Below, piece by piece: positions 54,001-63,069 of a stretch of 64,000 bases of DNA. The stretch is from CAZKSN01 sp964555585 (GTDB lineage Bacteria; Bacillota_I; Bacilli_A; RF39; UBA660), in NCBI GenBank assembly GCA_964555585.1, contig CAZKSN010000002.1, forward strand, positions 69,447 through 133,446, written 5' to 3'. Within the stretch, counting starts at the first letter, position 1. Each line of letters opens with the position of its first letter. A program made the translations under genes and the position numbers. Under the pieces are notes generated by a model. The model was not told the origin of the DNA and did no database searches. It saw nothing but the letters and a program-made list of their open reading frames with translations.

Positions 54001-54816
54001 CTAAAATCTAAGCACTTCTACATTTTCCTGATCATTGTATAATTCTTCCAATCTTGGCTTTCTACTTTGAACTGATACAATTATTATACCAAGAATAAAC
54101 AATACTACACTCACTAGCTGAGCTATTCTAAATCCATAAAACATAAGACTATCCTGTCTGTATCCTTCAATTATAAATCTGAACACTGAATACCATATAA
54201 AATACGTTCCTGTTACTTGTCCTATTTTTATATATTTAAGCCTTCTAATAATCATAAGAAGTATAAATCCTAGCAAACACCATAGTGATTCATAAAGGAA
54301 TGTTGGAGTATAGTAGTTTCCATTAATATGCATTCCATTTATTATAAATTCAGGTATATGTAGTTTTTGCAAATGCTCAAAAGTTGTAATCGGGCCATAT
54401 GCTTCCTGGTTAAAGAAATTTCCCCATCTTCCCAATGCCTGGGATAGCATAACAAACGGAAATACTATATCTAGCATTCTGTAGGCATTAACTTTATATT
54501 TTTTACAATATGAAATAATAGTGATTGCTCCAAAAATAACAGCTCCATGAATCGCCAAGCCACCTTCCCAGACTTTAAATATTTCTATTATATGGTTACT
54601 ATAATAACTCCATGAAAAAGCTACATAATATAGTCTGGATCCTATAATTCCCATTAATACTGTCCAGAAAGTAAGATTTATCATAAAATCTTTTGAAATA
54701 TCAAATCTTGCAGCTTCCCTGGTAATAAAAATAGTAGTAATAATTACACCTATTAATATTAAAGTACTATACCATGTTATTGAAAAATTACCTAACTGTA
54801 TTATATTTGGATTCAT
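54001..54816 (-). CDS. lgt: Prolipoprotein diacylglyceryl transferase
   Basis: 271 residues, seven TM helices. The signature is ALGRWGNFFNQEAYG, with SRLYYVAFSW and GGLAIHGAVIFG. Adds diacylglycerol to lipobox Cys; two substrates (29564, 61339) are in the window. Its ribosome-binding site lies in the end of yvlD, and ATG overlaps the yvlD TGA. Confidence 0.96.
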   Translation of the reverse strand: MNPNIIQLGNFSITWYSTLILIGVIITTIFITREAARFDISKDFMINLTFWTVLMGIIGSRLYYVAFSWSYYSNHIIEIFKVWEGGLAIHGAVIFGAITIISYCKKYKVNAYRMLDIVFPFVMLSQALGRWGNFFNQEAYGPITTFEHLQKLHIPEFIINGMHINGNYYTPTFLYESLWCLLGFILLMIIRRLKYIKIGQVTGTYFIWYSVFRFIIEGYRQDSLMFYGFRIAQLVSVVLFILGIIIVSVQSRKPRLEELYNDQENVEVLRF

Positions 54817-55247
54817 TTTTTTCTCCTTTCAAGAATCGGCTTGATTATTGTAAATTCAAACATCACTTTCAATAAACTGATAAATAAAACTATTAAGAAC
54901 GGTACAAAAAAACCTTCAATTATAAAATGATCACCCATAATGGTACTGGTTAGTTTCAATACTATTAAATTGACAAAAGGATAAAAAAATCCTAGAGTGA
55001 ACATGGTAACCGGTAAAGTGACTAATACTAAAAAAGGTTTTATTGTTATATTAAATAAATTAATAATGATTGCTGCCAGTAATGCATAATAAAAACTTTC
55101 TATATAAAAACCTTTGAATACATTTGTTGCTATTGTAAGAATGAAAGCATAAACAATAACATTAAGAATATATTCCAGTAATGCTATATTAAACGGCTTA
55201 TTTTGAAAATAACTATCTTTTATATAAAATTTATTTTTCATAATCAT
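54813..55247 (-). CDS. Phage-holin family 4 membrane protein (YvlD-like)
   Basis: About 144 residues with four TM helices; LLAAIIINLFNITIKPFLVLVTLPVTMFTLGFFYPFVNLIVLKL is the PF04020-type signature. Coupled to lgt by overlapping start and stop. The start is uncertain: ATGs at 55247 and 55241, no ribosome-binding site, and TATAAT at 55256-55261 close by, so a near-leaderless mRNA is possible. Confidence 0.8.
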   Translation of the reverse strand: MIMKNKFYIKDSYFQNKPFNIALLEYILNVIVYAFILTIATNVFKGFYIESFYYALLAAIIINLFNITIKPFLVLVTLPVTMFTLGFFYPFVNLIVLKLTSTIMGDHFIIEGFFVPFLIVLFISLLKVMFEFTIIKPILERRKK

Positions 55248-55281
55248 CAATAACAATTATAACCTATTTTATAAAAAGAAA

Positions 55282-55301
55282 AAAGTATTTTTATATACTT
55301 T
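55282..55301 (-). terminator. Weak terminator
   Basis: Stem AAAGTAT / ATACTTT after the 55305 gene, followed by T-rich bases. Confidence 0.5.
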
Positions 55302-55304
55302 AAC

Positions 55305-56246
55305 TTATTTTCCAATATTTCTTCTAACTAATTTTGTGTATTCTTCTATATTTTTTCTTTTTTCCAAAGCTGATTCAAGAAATTCAGCTTTTATTTCCTG
55401 TAAACTAAAATTTGGCACATTTGTAGATATGATTTTATTATTTAATGTATCATATATAGGAGTAATATAATTGAAATTAGTATCTAAAAATGTTATTAAT
55501 TCATATGTCTTATCTGTTTTGCCATTTATATTAAACTCTGGCAATTTCACAGCTGCTATTATAATTTTTATTATCTGCTTTTCATTTATATCTTGTAATA
55601 AATCAACTTTTCCGGCATAAGGAACAGAAAACATTTCTGGATGCCTTTCATGAGCAATATCATAGATTCCATTTATACAGCTGAAATTCATAGATACTCT
55701 TTCACTTTTATTAATATCATATAAATAATATGAATTTTCATTATAATCAAATAATACTATTAAATTGTTATTTATAATTTCCTTTAAATTTACATCTGGA
55801 ACTATTTCATTTTTACCGTTTTTTATATCATAAATAAAAGTATCTGTCTTTTTAATTATATTATAATCATCAATAATGTAATTTGAACCAATTACTTTAC
55901 TGTTAACATATTCTATTTCACTTTCTGAAGGAATTGAAAAGTCTATCTTGTTAGCTTTTATTTCAAAATATTCATATAGATAATTATCATGTAAAGAAAA
56001 CTCTTTATTTCTTAAAAATACAGCAATAAATCTGTTTTCATCTATTATTTGAATTGAAATTAATCTTCTATTTTCATCAAAAGGGATTAATTCTTCATAA
56101 TTCTTATTAAGAACTGCATAATAACCCAATACATCATTAAATAAAGAAGTACGAACAAAATGGTAATTTGTATTATTTTCAATACATTTATTATATATAT
56201 AAACTGCTTTTTTTCCATAATTTAAAGTTTTAATTCTTTTTTTCAT
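55305..56246 (-). CDS. Hypothetical protein, beta-rich
   Basis: About 313 residues, unrecognised. No signal peptide or TM. Regularly spaced short strands and turns (RLISIQIIDENRFIAVFLRNKEFSL, NLIVLFDYNENSYYLYDINKSERV, ELITFLDTNFNYITPIYDTLNNKI) suggest a beta-propeller-like or repeated beta-sheet fold. Helical basic C-terminus. ATG 56246 is chosen (GGAGG 5 bases upstream) over 56258. Located after uvrA. Confidence 0.6.
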   Translation of the reverse strand: MKKRIKTLNYGKKAVYIYNKCIENNTNYHFVRTSLFNDVLGYYAVLNKNYEELIPFDENRRLISIQIIDENRFIAVFLRNKEFSLHDNYLYEYFEIKANKIDFSIPSESEIEYVNSKVIGSNYIIDDYNIIKKTDTFIYDIKNGKNEIVPDVNLKEIINNNLIVLFDYNENSYYLYDINKSERVSMNFSCINGIYDIAHERHPEMFSVPYAGKVDLLQDINEKQIIKIIIAAVKLPEFNINGKTDKTYELITFLDTNFNYITPIYDTLNNKIISTNVPNFSLQEIKAEFLESALEKRKNIEEYTKLVRRNIGK

Positions 56247-56314
56247 TGAGTCCTCCATCTAAATTATAAATGCTTATGAATTATAATGTCAAATAAAAAA
56301 CTAATATATAAATA

Positions 56315-59117
56315 CTAGTTTAATAATTTTTTTAAATATTCTGCAGTATAGGAAGAATTATGTTTACTTACTTCTTCCGGTGTTCCAGTTACTATCACAT
56401 TTCCTCCCAGATCTCCTCCATCCGGTCCTAAGTCAATTATATAATCTGCCACCTTGATTATATCCAGATTATGTTCAATTACAACAACTGTATCTCCATT
56501 ATCTACTATTCTATTTAAAATATTCAATAGTTTTTTAATATCATGCGTATGCAATCCAGTGGAAGGCTCATCAAGTATGTAAATACTTTTTCCGGTAGGT
56601 TTCTTCTGAAGTTCTTTTGCCAATTTAACTCTACCTGCTTCTCCACCTGATAATGTAACTGCATTTTGACCTAATTTTATATATCCAAGCCCAACATCAT
56701 GCATTATGTCAAGTATTCTTTTCACCCTAGGAATATTTTCAAATATTTTTAGAGCCTCATCCACTCTTAAATCCAATACATCACTTATACTTAATCCCTT
56801 GAATTTAACATTCAAAGTTTCATTATTATATCTTTTTCCTTCACATACATCACATGGAACATAGACATCAGGAAGAAAATGCATTTCAATCTTTTTAACT
56901 CCATCACCGTAGCAGGCTTCACATCTTCCACCTTTTACATTAAAAGAAAATCTGCTTTTTGAATATCCCTTAATCTTAGCTTCCTTTGTTTCTGCGAAAA
57001 CATCCCTTATTAAATCAAATACTCCAACATAAGTTGCGGGATTGCTCCTTGGAGTTCTTCCGATTGGATCCTGAGTGATATTGACTACTTTATCTATATT
57101 TTCCAGACCATTGATTTTTTTAAATTTACCCGCATGTTCTTTTGTTCTGTAAATATTTGAGGCAATGGACTTATAGAGTATTTCAGTAACAAGACTGCTC
57201 TTACCACTTCCGCTGACTCCAGTAACACAGGTTAATGTTCCTAAAGGAAATTTAACATCTATATTCTTTAAGTTATTTTCCTGGGCTCCTATTATTTCAA
57301 TGAATTTACCACTACCTTTTCTTCTTTTTTTAGGAATATCTATTTTTAATTTACCACTTAAATATTTCCCAGTAATACTATTCTTATTGTTTTTTATTTC
57401 CTCTGGAGTTCCTTCCGCCACTATATAGCCACCTTCATTGCCAGCCTCTGGACCAATATCAAATATATAATCTGATTCTAATATCGTATCTGTATCATGT
57501 TCCACTACAATTAAAGTATTGCCTAAATCTCTCATTTCTTTCAAGGAATGAATCAACTTTGCATTATCCTTCTGATGCAATCCAATACTTGGTTCATCCA
57601 GAACATACAATACTCCGCTTAATCTACTGCCTATTTGAGTTGCAAGTCTTATTCTTTGACTTTCACCTCCAGATAGAGTACCTGCTGTTCTGTTCAATGT
57701 TAGATAGTCTAATCCCACATTTTTCAAAAAATTCAACCTATCCTTTATTTCTTTCAGTATCAAAAATGAGATTTCTTTTTCAGTTTCATTTAATTTTAAA
57801 TTATCTAAAAATAATATTAATTCTCTGATACTCATGAGAGTAATTTCATAAATATTCTTTTTATCTATTAAAACATTTAAAATACCATCATTAAGTCTTG
57901 CTCCATGACATTCTTCACATGGAAGTTCAGTCATATAACTTTCTATCCAGTTTCTTATTCCCTCGCTGGATGTTTCCATATATCTTCTTTCAAGATTAGA
58001 TATTATTCCTTCAAAATAATCAAAGCTTTTAAATATATTTCCACTTTTTGAATGATAATCAAACTTTATTTTTTCTTTTGAACCATACAGAACTATATCC
58101 AATTCCTTTCTTGAGAGATCTTTAATGGGTTTATATAAGTCAATTTTATAATAATCTGCTACTGATTNNNNNNNNNNATGTATCTCCACTTTGAAAAGAT
58201 GCCACAGCCCCATCCATTATGCTTATATTTTTATCAGGAAGCAGTAAATCTTCATCTATTTTAAGTTTTACTCCCAAACCTTTACATTCATGACAAGCTC
58301 CATATGGGCTGTTAAATGAAAACATTCTGGGCTCTAAATCAGGTAATGAAAAATCACATTCCGGACAGGCATAGCTTTCACTCATTAAGATTTCCTTATC
58401 TCCATAAACATTTATCAATATTTTTTCATTAGCAAGCTTTGTTCCAATTTCAATACTTTCAAATATTCTTCCTCTTGAATCAGAATTTACAATTATTCTA
58501 TCAATTACTACCTCAATATTATTTTTTTTATTCTTTTCAAGATTTATCTCTTCACTAAGCTCTCTTATCTCTCCATCTACTCTTACTCTGACAAATCCTT
58601 CTTTTCTCAAATGATCCAGTAATTCTTTATGAGTCCCTTTTTCTCCTCTAACTATCGGAGCCATTATTTCTATTTTAGTGCCTTCCGGATACTCTAATAT
58701 TTTATTGGTCATTTCTTCTATACTTTGACTCTTTATCGGTTTTTTATGAATTGGACAATAAGGTATACCAATACGAGAATATAAGAGTCTTAAATAATCA
58801 TATATTTCAGTAACCGTTCCGACTGTGCTTCTGGGATTCTTATTAGTAGTCTTCTGATCAATGCTGATGCTTGGACTAAGCCCTTCAATGGAATCAACAT
58901 CAGGTTTTTCCATAGTACCTAGAAACTGACGTGCATAAGAACTGAGACTTTCAACATATCTTCTTTGCCCCTCTGCATATATAGTATCAAAAGCCAGACT
59001 GCTTTTTCCACTACCGCTTACTCCAGTCATAACAACTAATTTATTCTTAGGTATTTCCACATTAATATTTTTTAAATTATTTTCACGAGCACCTTTTACT
59101 ATAATTTTATCCATCAT
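56315..59117 (-). CDS. uvrA: Excinuclease ABC subunit A (interrupted by scaffold gap)
   Basis: DNA damage sensor of nucleotide excision repair. First part (59117 to gap): Walker A GVSGSGKSS, UvrB-binding domain (ETVGTVTEIYDYLRLLYSRIG), CPIH and CPEC Cys sites, ending at GAVASFQSGD. Second part (gap to 56315): SVADYYKIDLYKP, signature LSGGESQRIRLATQIGS, second Walker A GVSGSGKSS, zinc finger GGRCEACYGDGVKKIEMHFL, second signature LSGGEAGRVKLAKEL and DEPSTGLH. The gap removes only a few residues; frame differs because its length is nominal. uvrB is not adjacent. Confidence 0.95.
58168..58177. other. Scaffold gap (10 N) in uvrA
   Basis: Comparison with remembered UvrA sequences suggests about 4-8 residues are missing; the frame change shows that the real gap is not 10 bases. 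Confidence 0.9.
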
Positions 59118-59228
59118 TGCACCTCAATATTTCCAGTATTATACATTATTATTAGTATTAAAGCAAAAGAATTATTTAATACATAATAAAATTATATAGC
59201 ATATATTTGTTCGTGTCAATCATAAAAA

Positions 59229-59249
59229 AATATAGCGTTGCGCTATATT
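59229..59249 (-). terminator. Terminator
   Basis: Stem AATATAGCG / CGCTATATT, loop TTG, overlapping the stop of the 59248 gene, T run following. Confidence 0.85.
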
Positions 59250-59754
59250 ACTTTACATCTGTTCTTTTTATTAAATCAAGTGTTATATTTTTTTCACAAT
59301 TTAAATAGTATTTTCTAATTTTATTTACAAACCATATCAGTGCTTCTCTAGAAAGTATTCTAAGATTATTTAAGTAGCAATTATTAAAATCTCTTTTAAC
59401 ATATTCATCAATTCTTTCTCTAAATACAGTACTTAAATCTTTTTTTTCTCTTTCACAATATTCTAAAACTTCTTTTATTTTAAAATCAGGATGAAAGCAA
59501 ATTTGAGTTGGATTTGAAAAAGTTCCTCCACAGTTATTAGAAATCTTAATATTTTTTTCTTTAATTTCATCATAAATTTTTACTCCGAAATCAAGAGGAA
59601 TAAAGCCATATATATTTGCTATTCCATTATAATCTTCATATTTAATAATTGTATTGCATTCCGGAATTATATATAAATTTAAATCTGTAATATAGAATAA
59701 TTCCAATTGCTTTACTGTAATATCAAAAACTTCTTCTGAAATATATTTTTCCAT
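59248..59754 (-). CDS. Hypothetical protein
   Basis: 168 residues, not recognised and without signal peptide or TM. Contains two parts: an N-terminal beta-rich section (LNLYIIPECNTIIKYEDYNGIANIYGFIPLDFGVKI) and a helical C-terminal half (VLEYCEREKKDLSTVFRERIDEYVKRDF). Five Cys residues spread through it. AGGAGG precedes the ATG. Stands alone between uvrA and the ytxGH-like operon. Confidence 0.6.
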   Translation of the reverse strand: MEKYISEEVFDITVKQLELFYITDLNLYIIPECNTIIKYEDYNGIANIYGFIPLDFGVKIYDEIKEKNIKISNNCGGTFSNPTQICFHPDFKIKEVLEYCEREKKDLSTVFRERIDEYVKRDFNNCYLNNLRILSREALIWFVNKIRKYYLNCEKNITLDLIKRTDVK

Positions 59755-59807
59755 AAAAAACCTCCTGATTAAATTTTATCACTTATATTGATTTAATGTA
59801 AATAAAA

Positions 59808-59831
59808 AAAACTTCATATTATTGAAGTTTT
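59808..59831 (-). terminator. Terminator of the ytxGH-like operon
   Basis: Stem AAAACTTCA / TGAAGTTTT with 6-base loop; the right arm is the ytxH gene end. Confidence 0.85.
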
Positions 59832-60241
59832 GTTTTCTTTTCTTCTTTTTCAAGTTTTTTTACTACATTCTTAGCAACTTTTAATGCCTGAATTCTTACT
59901 TCATCTGCTGCTTTTTCTAAAAGAGGTGTTCCCTTTGCTACAGCATATTTGTATAATTCTTCAGCTTTTTTTTGAATTTTAGCAGCCTGATCTTTAGCAA
60001 TTTTCATTACTTTTTCTTTATCTAAACCAGCAAGTTCATCTTTAATTTCTCTTACCTTCATTGTAATGTTTGCTTTTACTTCTTCAATATCCACATCTTT
60101 AAGTTGTGATATCAGATCATCAAGTTTCTCTTTTAGTTTTTTTCTAGTAACACTTCCCTTGTCTGGTGCAAACAACATTCCTATTCCTGTTCCAACTGCT
60201 ATTCCGGCTAAAAATTTGAATACTCCTTTTTTCTTACTCAT
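59819..60241 (-). CDS. YtxH-domain protein
   Basis: 140 residues: short TM near the N-terminus (FLAGIAVGTGIGMLFAPDKG, the YtxH/gas-vesicle-like signature) followed by a long charged helix with Lys/Glu heptads. Membrane-anchored coiled coil; in Bacillus, YtxH is a stress protein encoded with YtxG. Overlaps the previous gene by 8 bases. Confidence 0.85.
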   Translation of the reverse strand: MSKKKGVFKFLAGIAVGTGIGMLFAPDKGSVTRKKLKEKLDDLISQLKDVDIEEVKANITMKVREIKDELAGLDKEKVMKIAKDQAAKIQKKAEELYKYAVAKGTPLLEKAADEVRIQALKVAKNVVKKLEKEEKKTKLQ

Positions 60242-60521
60242 CTGTTTCTTCCTCCTTCTTTTTTTTCTTAAAAATCCAACTAATTCTATCAGTGATAAAA
60301 TTCACTATAGTATCAATAATTGAAGATATTTTATCGGTTGCGAAATCAATAATATTGAAAAATCCATTTAAAGACTGAACTTTATCATTTATGTCATCAA
60401 CCACCCCTTCAATTTTTTTCATAGTAATAATAAATCTTATTCCAAGTATTATACAAATTATGAGTAAAACTATTAAAAGAAAATATATTACTATTGGTAA
60501 AGATACTAATAATGTGTCCAT
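60234..60521 (-). CDS. DUF948-like (YtxG-type) membrane protein
   Basis: 95 residues: N-terminal TM (8-32), then KIEGVVDDINDKVQSLNGFF and a helical region ending with a Lys-rich then acidic tail. Layout agrees with DUF948/YtxG and its position before ytxH does too. Function unknown; envelope stress linkage is inferred from the Bacillus pair. Confidence 0.7.
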   Translation of the reverse strand: MDTLLVSLPIVIYFLLIVLLIICIILGIRFIITMKKIEGVVDDINDKVQSLNGFFNIIDFATDKISSIIDTIVNFITDRISWIFKKKKKEEETDE

Positions 60522-60523
60522 TT

Positions 60524-61321
60524 TTAATCCTCCTTATCCTCATACATTGAATCTATTAAATTAAATAGATCATGCTCTAGAGTACTGTCATAGTCTACAT
60601 CCGGTTTTTCCTTTTTAACTTTAAGTTTCTCTTCCTGCTCCTCTTCAATATCCTCTTCTATTTTTCTTGCTTCTTCCAGTTCTCCTATTGAAACATTGGC
60701 ATTTTTTTCAATTTTCGTAATTAAATCTTCAATATCATCCACTGATTTGCTGATTTCTTCAACTTGATCAACTACCTCTTCTACATTATTGTCCTGTGTC
60801 TCAATTTTAGTTAAAGTGTTTTCTAACTCATCTTCCAGTGTTCCATAAGCCTTGCGTCTGACATAATCATAATTTATATCCTTGTTGGTTGAAGGTTTAT
60901 ATGTCGGCTCTCTCTTTTGAATTATTTGCTCTTTTTTATAGTTTTTATCTAAAATTCCATATATTGGAGAAATTATAGGACTTGGTTTGAATACCTTAGG
61001 TTCCGCTTTAGGAGTTTCTCTGTATGAAGAACCTGCACTTTTATAATCTTTTCCATCCAAATCCAATACACTACTTCTAGTTTTTGGTTTTACTTCCTCT
61101 TCATCATCAAATATTGGAAAATTGAAAGTGGTTTCACTTTTAAACAGTTCCCTTTCACTGAAAGTATTTTCTCTTTTAGAGTCTTCCTTTTTTACTTCAT
61201 TCACTTCTCTTTTGGGAAGAACCACTTCTTCCATTCTTGGTTTTGGAGACTCCTTATGGACTGGTACCTCAACTATTTCTTCATCATAAAATATACTTTT
61301 TAATTTCTTTAATAATCCCAT
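60524..61321 (-). CDS. Acidic, mostly disordered hypothetical protein with SPIISPIYG motif
   Basis: 265 residues, very rich in Glu, Lys and Asp. N-terminal short amphipathic helix MGLLKKLKSIFYDEEIVEV, a long charged linker, then the hydrophobic island FKPSPIISPIYGILDKNYKKE (about 130-150), and a coiled-coil-like C-terminus (VVDQVEEISKSVDDIEDLITKIE). The island stands out from the disordered surroundings and probably binds a partner. Cotranscribed with the ytxGH-like pair, 2 bases apart. Not recognised further. Confidence 0.65.
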   Translation of the reverse strand: MGLLKKLKSIFYDEEIVEVPVHKESPKPRMEEVVLPKREVNEVKKEDSKRENTFSERELFKSETTFNFPIFDDEEEVKPKTRSSVLDLDGKDYKSAGSSYRETPKAEPKVFKPSPIISPIYGILDKNYKKEQIIQKREPTYKPSTNKDINYDYVRRKAYGTLEDELENTLTKIETQDNNVEEVVDQVEEISKSVDDIEDLITKIEKNANVSIGELEEARKIEEDIEEEQEEKLKVKKEKPDVDYDSTLEHDLFNLIDSMYEDKED

Positions 61322-61338
61322 TTATCAGACACCTCTTT

Positions 61339-61974
61339 CTAATCAATTATACTATCTGAATCCAAATCTTCATATTCTTCAATATAATCTAAAACATCTC
61401 TTGAGTCATTTTCACTAGGAGGTGCAAATATTTCATATAAGCTTTCAGTATTATCCAACACATTATCTCCGATTAAATTTTTAATTACAGTATCATTATA
61501 TTTTATTGAAGATAAAATATATGTCGCATTTATTACTGATTGATATAAATCTTGCTCCTCTACTTCTAATTCCATTATACCATAATTGTAAACAATTTCT
61601 ACTAAAAAATAATCACCATCTTTTGTTATTTTTAAATAGCCGTTTTTACCATTATTTTTTAATACCATAAATTTGTATGCTTTGCTTATGTCAGTATAAG
61701 CAATTACGTTTTTATTATAATAACTTATTATATCTACATTCAAATAATATTTTACACCATTAGAAATTAATATTTGATTATAATCTTCATCTTCCAATAT
61801 TCTGAAACACATAGGAACATAAAATCTGTAACCTTTACTATTTACATTGTATAGATCTATATTTTGACTTATTACATATTCTACATTTTCTTCCAGTGAC
61901 TTTGTTTTTATATTATAAGTTGAACAACCACTAATTAAAAAAATAATCAATATTAAAATAATTTTTTTGTACAT
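61339..61974 (-). CDS. Hypothetical lipoprotein
   Basis: 211 residues. Signal peptide MYKKIILILIIFLISGC with lipobox LISGC (Cys17). Domain of mixed strands (YRFYVPMCFRILEDEDY, GKNGYLKITKDGDYFLVEIVYNYGIMELEVEE) and an acidic tail (NDSRDVLDYIEEYEDLDSD). Unknown function. Heads the operon that continues with the acidic protein and ytxGH-like genes (17-base gap). Confidence 0.72.
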   Translation of the reverse strand: MYKKIILILIIFLISGCSTYNIKTKSLEENVEYVISQNIDLYNVNSKGYRFYVPMCFRILEDEDYNQILISNGVKYYLNVDIISYYNKNVIAYTDISKAYKFMVLKNNGKNGYLKITKDGDYFLVEIVYNYGIMELEVEEQDLYQSVINATYILSSIKYNDTVIKNLIGDNVLDNTESLYEIFAPPSENDSRDVLDYIEEYEDLDSDSIID

Positions 61975-62028
61975 TCATTCACCCGCTTATATTAATAATT
62001 ATAACAAAAATTAAATAAAAATTAAATA

Positions 62029-62643
62029 TTATTTTATTACATATAAATAATTAATATTTTTACCTTTATTTATGAATTTCTCCTCATACTCAGTTTTATA
62101 TGTGGAATTGTGATTTCTACTTATATCTTTTAAAATAAAATCATTTTCTTTAAGAATCTTTAATGAATATAAAAATAAATCATCATTATCAGTCTTCATT
62201 TCAATATTATAATTTTTTTTAAATATTGTGCTGTATATTTTCAAAAATTTAGGACTTGTCAATCTTCTTTTAGCATGTCTTTTCTTGGGCCAGGGATCAG
62301 AAAAATTTAAATACAGCTTACTTATTTCCTTTTTAAAAATCTTGTTAATATTTCTGGCATCCGTATTAATAATTCTGAAATTGTTTATATCTGAGTTCTC
62401 TAATTTTCTTACTGCACTGACAAGTACACTATCATATTTCTCTATTCCAATATAATTAATATCAGGATTGTCAATTGCTTTACTTATTAGAAAATTTCCT
62501 TTTCCCATTCCGATTTCAATTTCTATAGGATTTTTATTATTAAAAATTTTATTCCATTTGCCCTTATATTTATAAATATCTTTTACTAAATATTTTGAAT
62601 TTTTTATAATTTTATCTGCATTTTTTATATGTTTTAATCTCAT
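62029..62643 (-). CDS. trmB: tRNA (guanine-N(7)-)-methyltransferase TrmB
   Basis: 204 residues; SAM-dependent m7G46 methylation. PIEIEIGMGKGNFLISKAID (SAM site), YIGIEKYDSVL, LNFSDPWPKKRHAKRRLTSPKFL (family hallmark), EMKTDNDDLFLYSL and a C-terminal TEYEEKF. Divergent from the next gene. Confidence 0.96.
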   Translation of the reverse strand: MRLKHIKNADKIIKNSKYLVKDIYKYKGKWNKIFNNKNPIEIEIGMGKGNFLISKAIDNPDINYIGIEKYDSVLVSAVRKLENSDINNFRIINTDARNINKIFKKEISKLYLNFSDPWPKKRHAKRRLTSPKFLKIYSTIFKKNYNIEMKTDNDDLFLYSLKILKENDFILKDISRNHNSTYKTEYEEKFINKGKNINYLYVIK

Positions 62644-62711
62644 AAATTCACCAGTTCAATTATACACCAAATAATATCTTTTGTCATATAATGTAAAAGG
62701 TGATTGTAAAG

Positions 62712-63038
62712 ATGGCTAGAAATAGAAATAATTTTTTTCCAAACAATGGAGTTCCTAATCAGTATCAACCAAATATGATGATGCCGCCAAATGAATATGC
62801 TCAGCCTTATCAAAATCCTTACCAAAATCCTTATCAAAATTATCCACCAAATGTAATTCCGGAACAAATGGGAGCTTACAATGGTTTTTATGATGAAAAT
62901 AATTTTGAAGCAAGATTGGCAAGAATTGAAAGACAAATAAAAAAATTAAGCAGTAGGATATCAAAATTGGAATCTAAAACTGATTTAATAAATGAAAATG
63001 ATGATATTTCATCATCAAATAACATGTATATGATATAA
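62712..63038 (+). CDS. Small protein with PYQN repeats and coiled coil
   Basis: 108 residues from ATG 62712 (AAAGGTGAT upstream); a GTG at 62700 is possible. N-terminus low-complexity Asn/Pro/Tyr/Gln-rich with three tandem PYQN units, C-terminus with a short coiled coil (FEARLARIERQIKKLSSRISKLES). Such architecture occurs in spore coat or envelope proteins, but no family is recognised. Convergent with tuf. Confidence 0.65.
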   Translation: MARNRNNFFPNNGVPNQYQPNMMMPPNEYAQPYQNPYQNPYQNYPPNVIPEQMGAYNGFYDENNFEARLARIERQIKKLSSRISKLESKTDLINENDDISSSNNMYMI

Positions 63039-63040
63039 AA

Positions 63041-63065
63041 AAAAGAACTTTTATAAAGTTCTTTT
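63041..63065. terminator. Bidirectional terminator between the PYQN protein gene and tuf
   Basis: Perfect 11-bp stem AAAAGAACTTT / AAAGTTCTTTT with a 3-base loop. Confidence 0.9.
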
Positions 63066-63069
63066 TAAT

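Noticed and set aside
56315..59117. Two separate uvrA-like genes or a frameshifted uvrA
   Set aside because: The break coincides exactly with a 10-N scaffold gap; the halves are complementary and not overlapping.
62810..62850. CRISPR-like or other short DNA repeats
   Set aside because: The repeat is three in-frame PYQN codon units inside a gene; no spacers.
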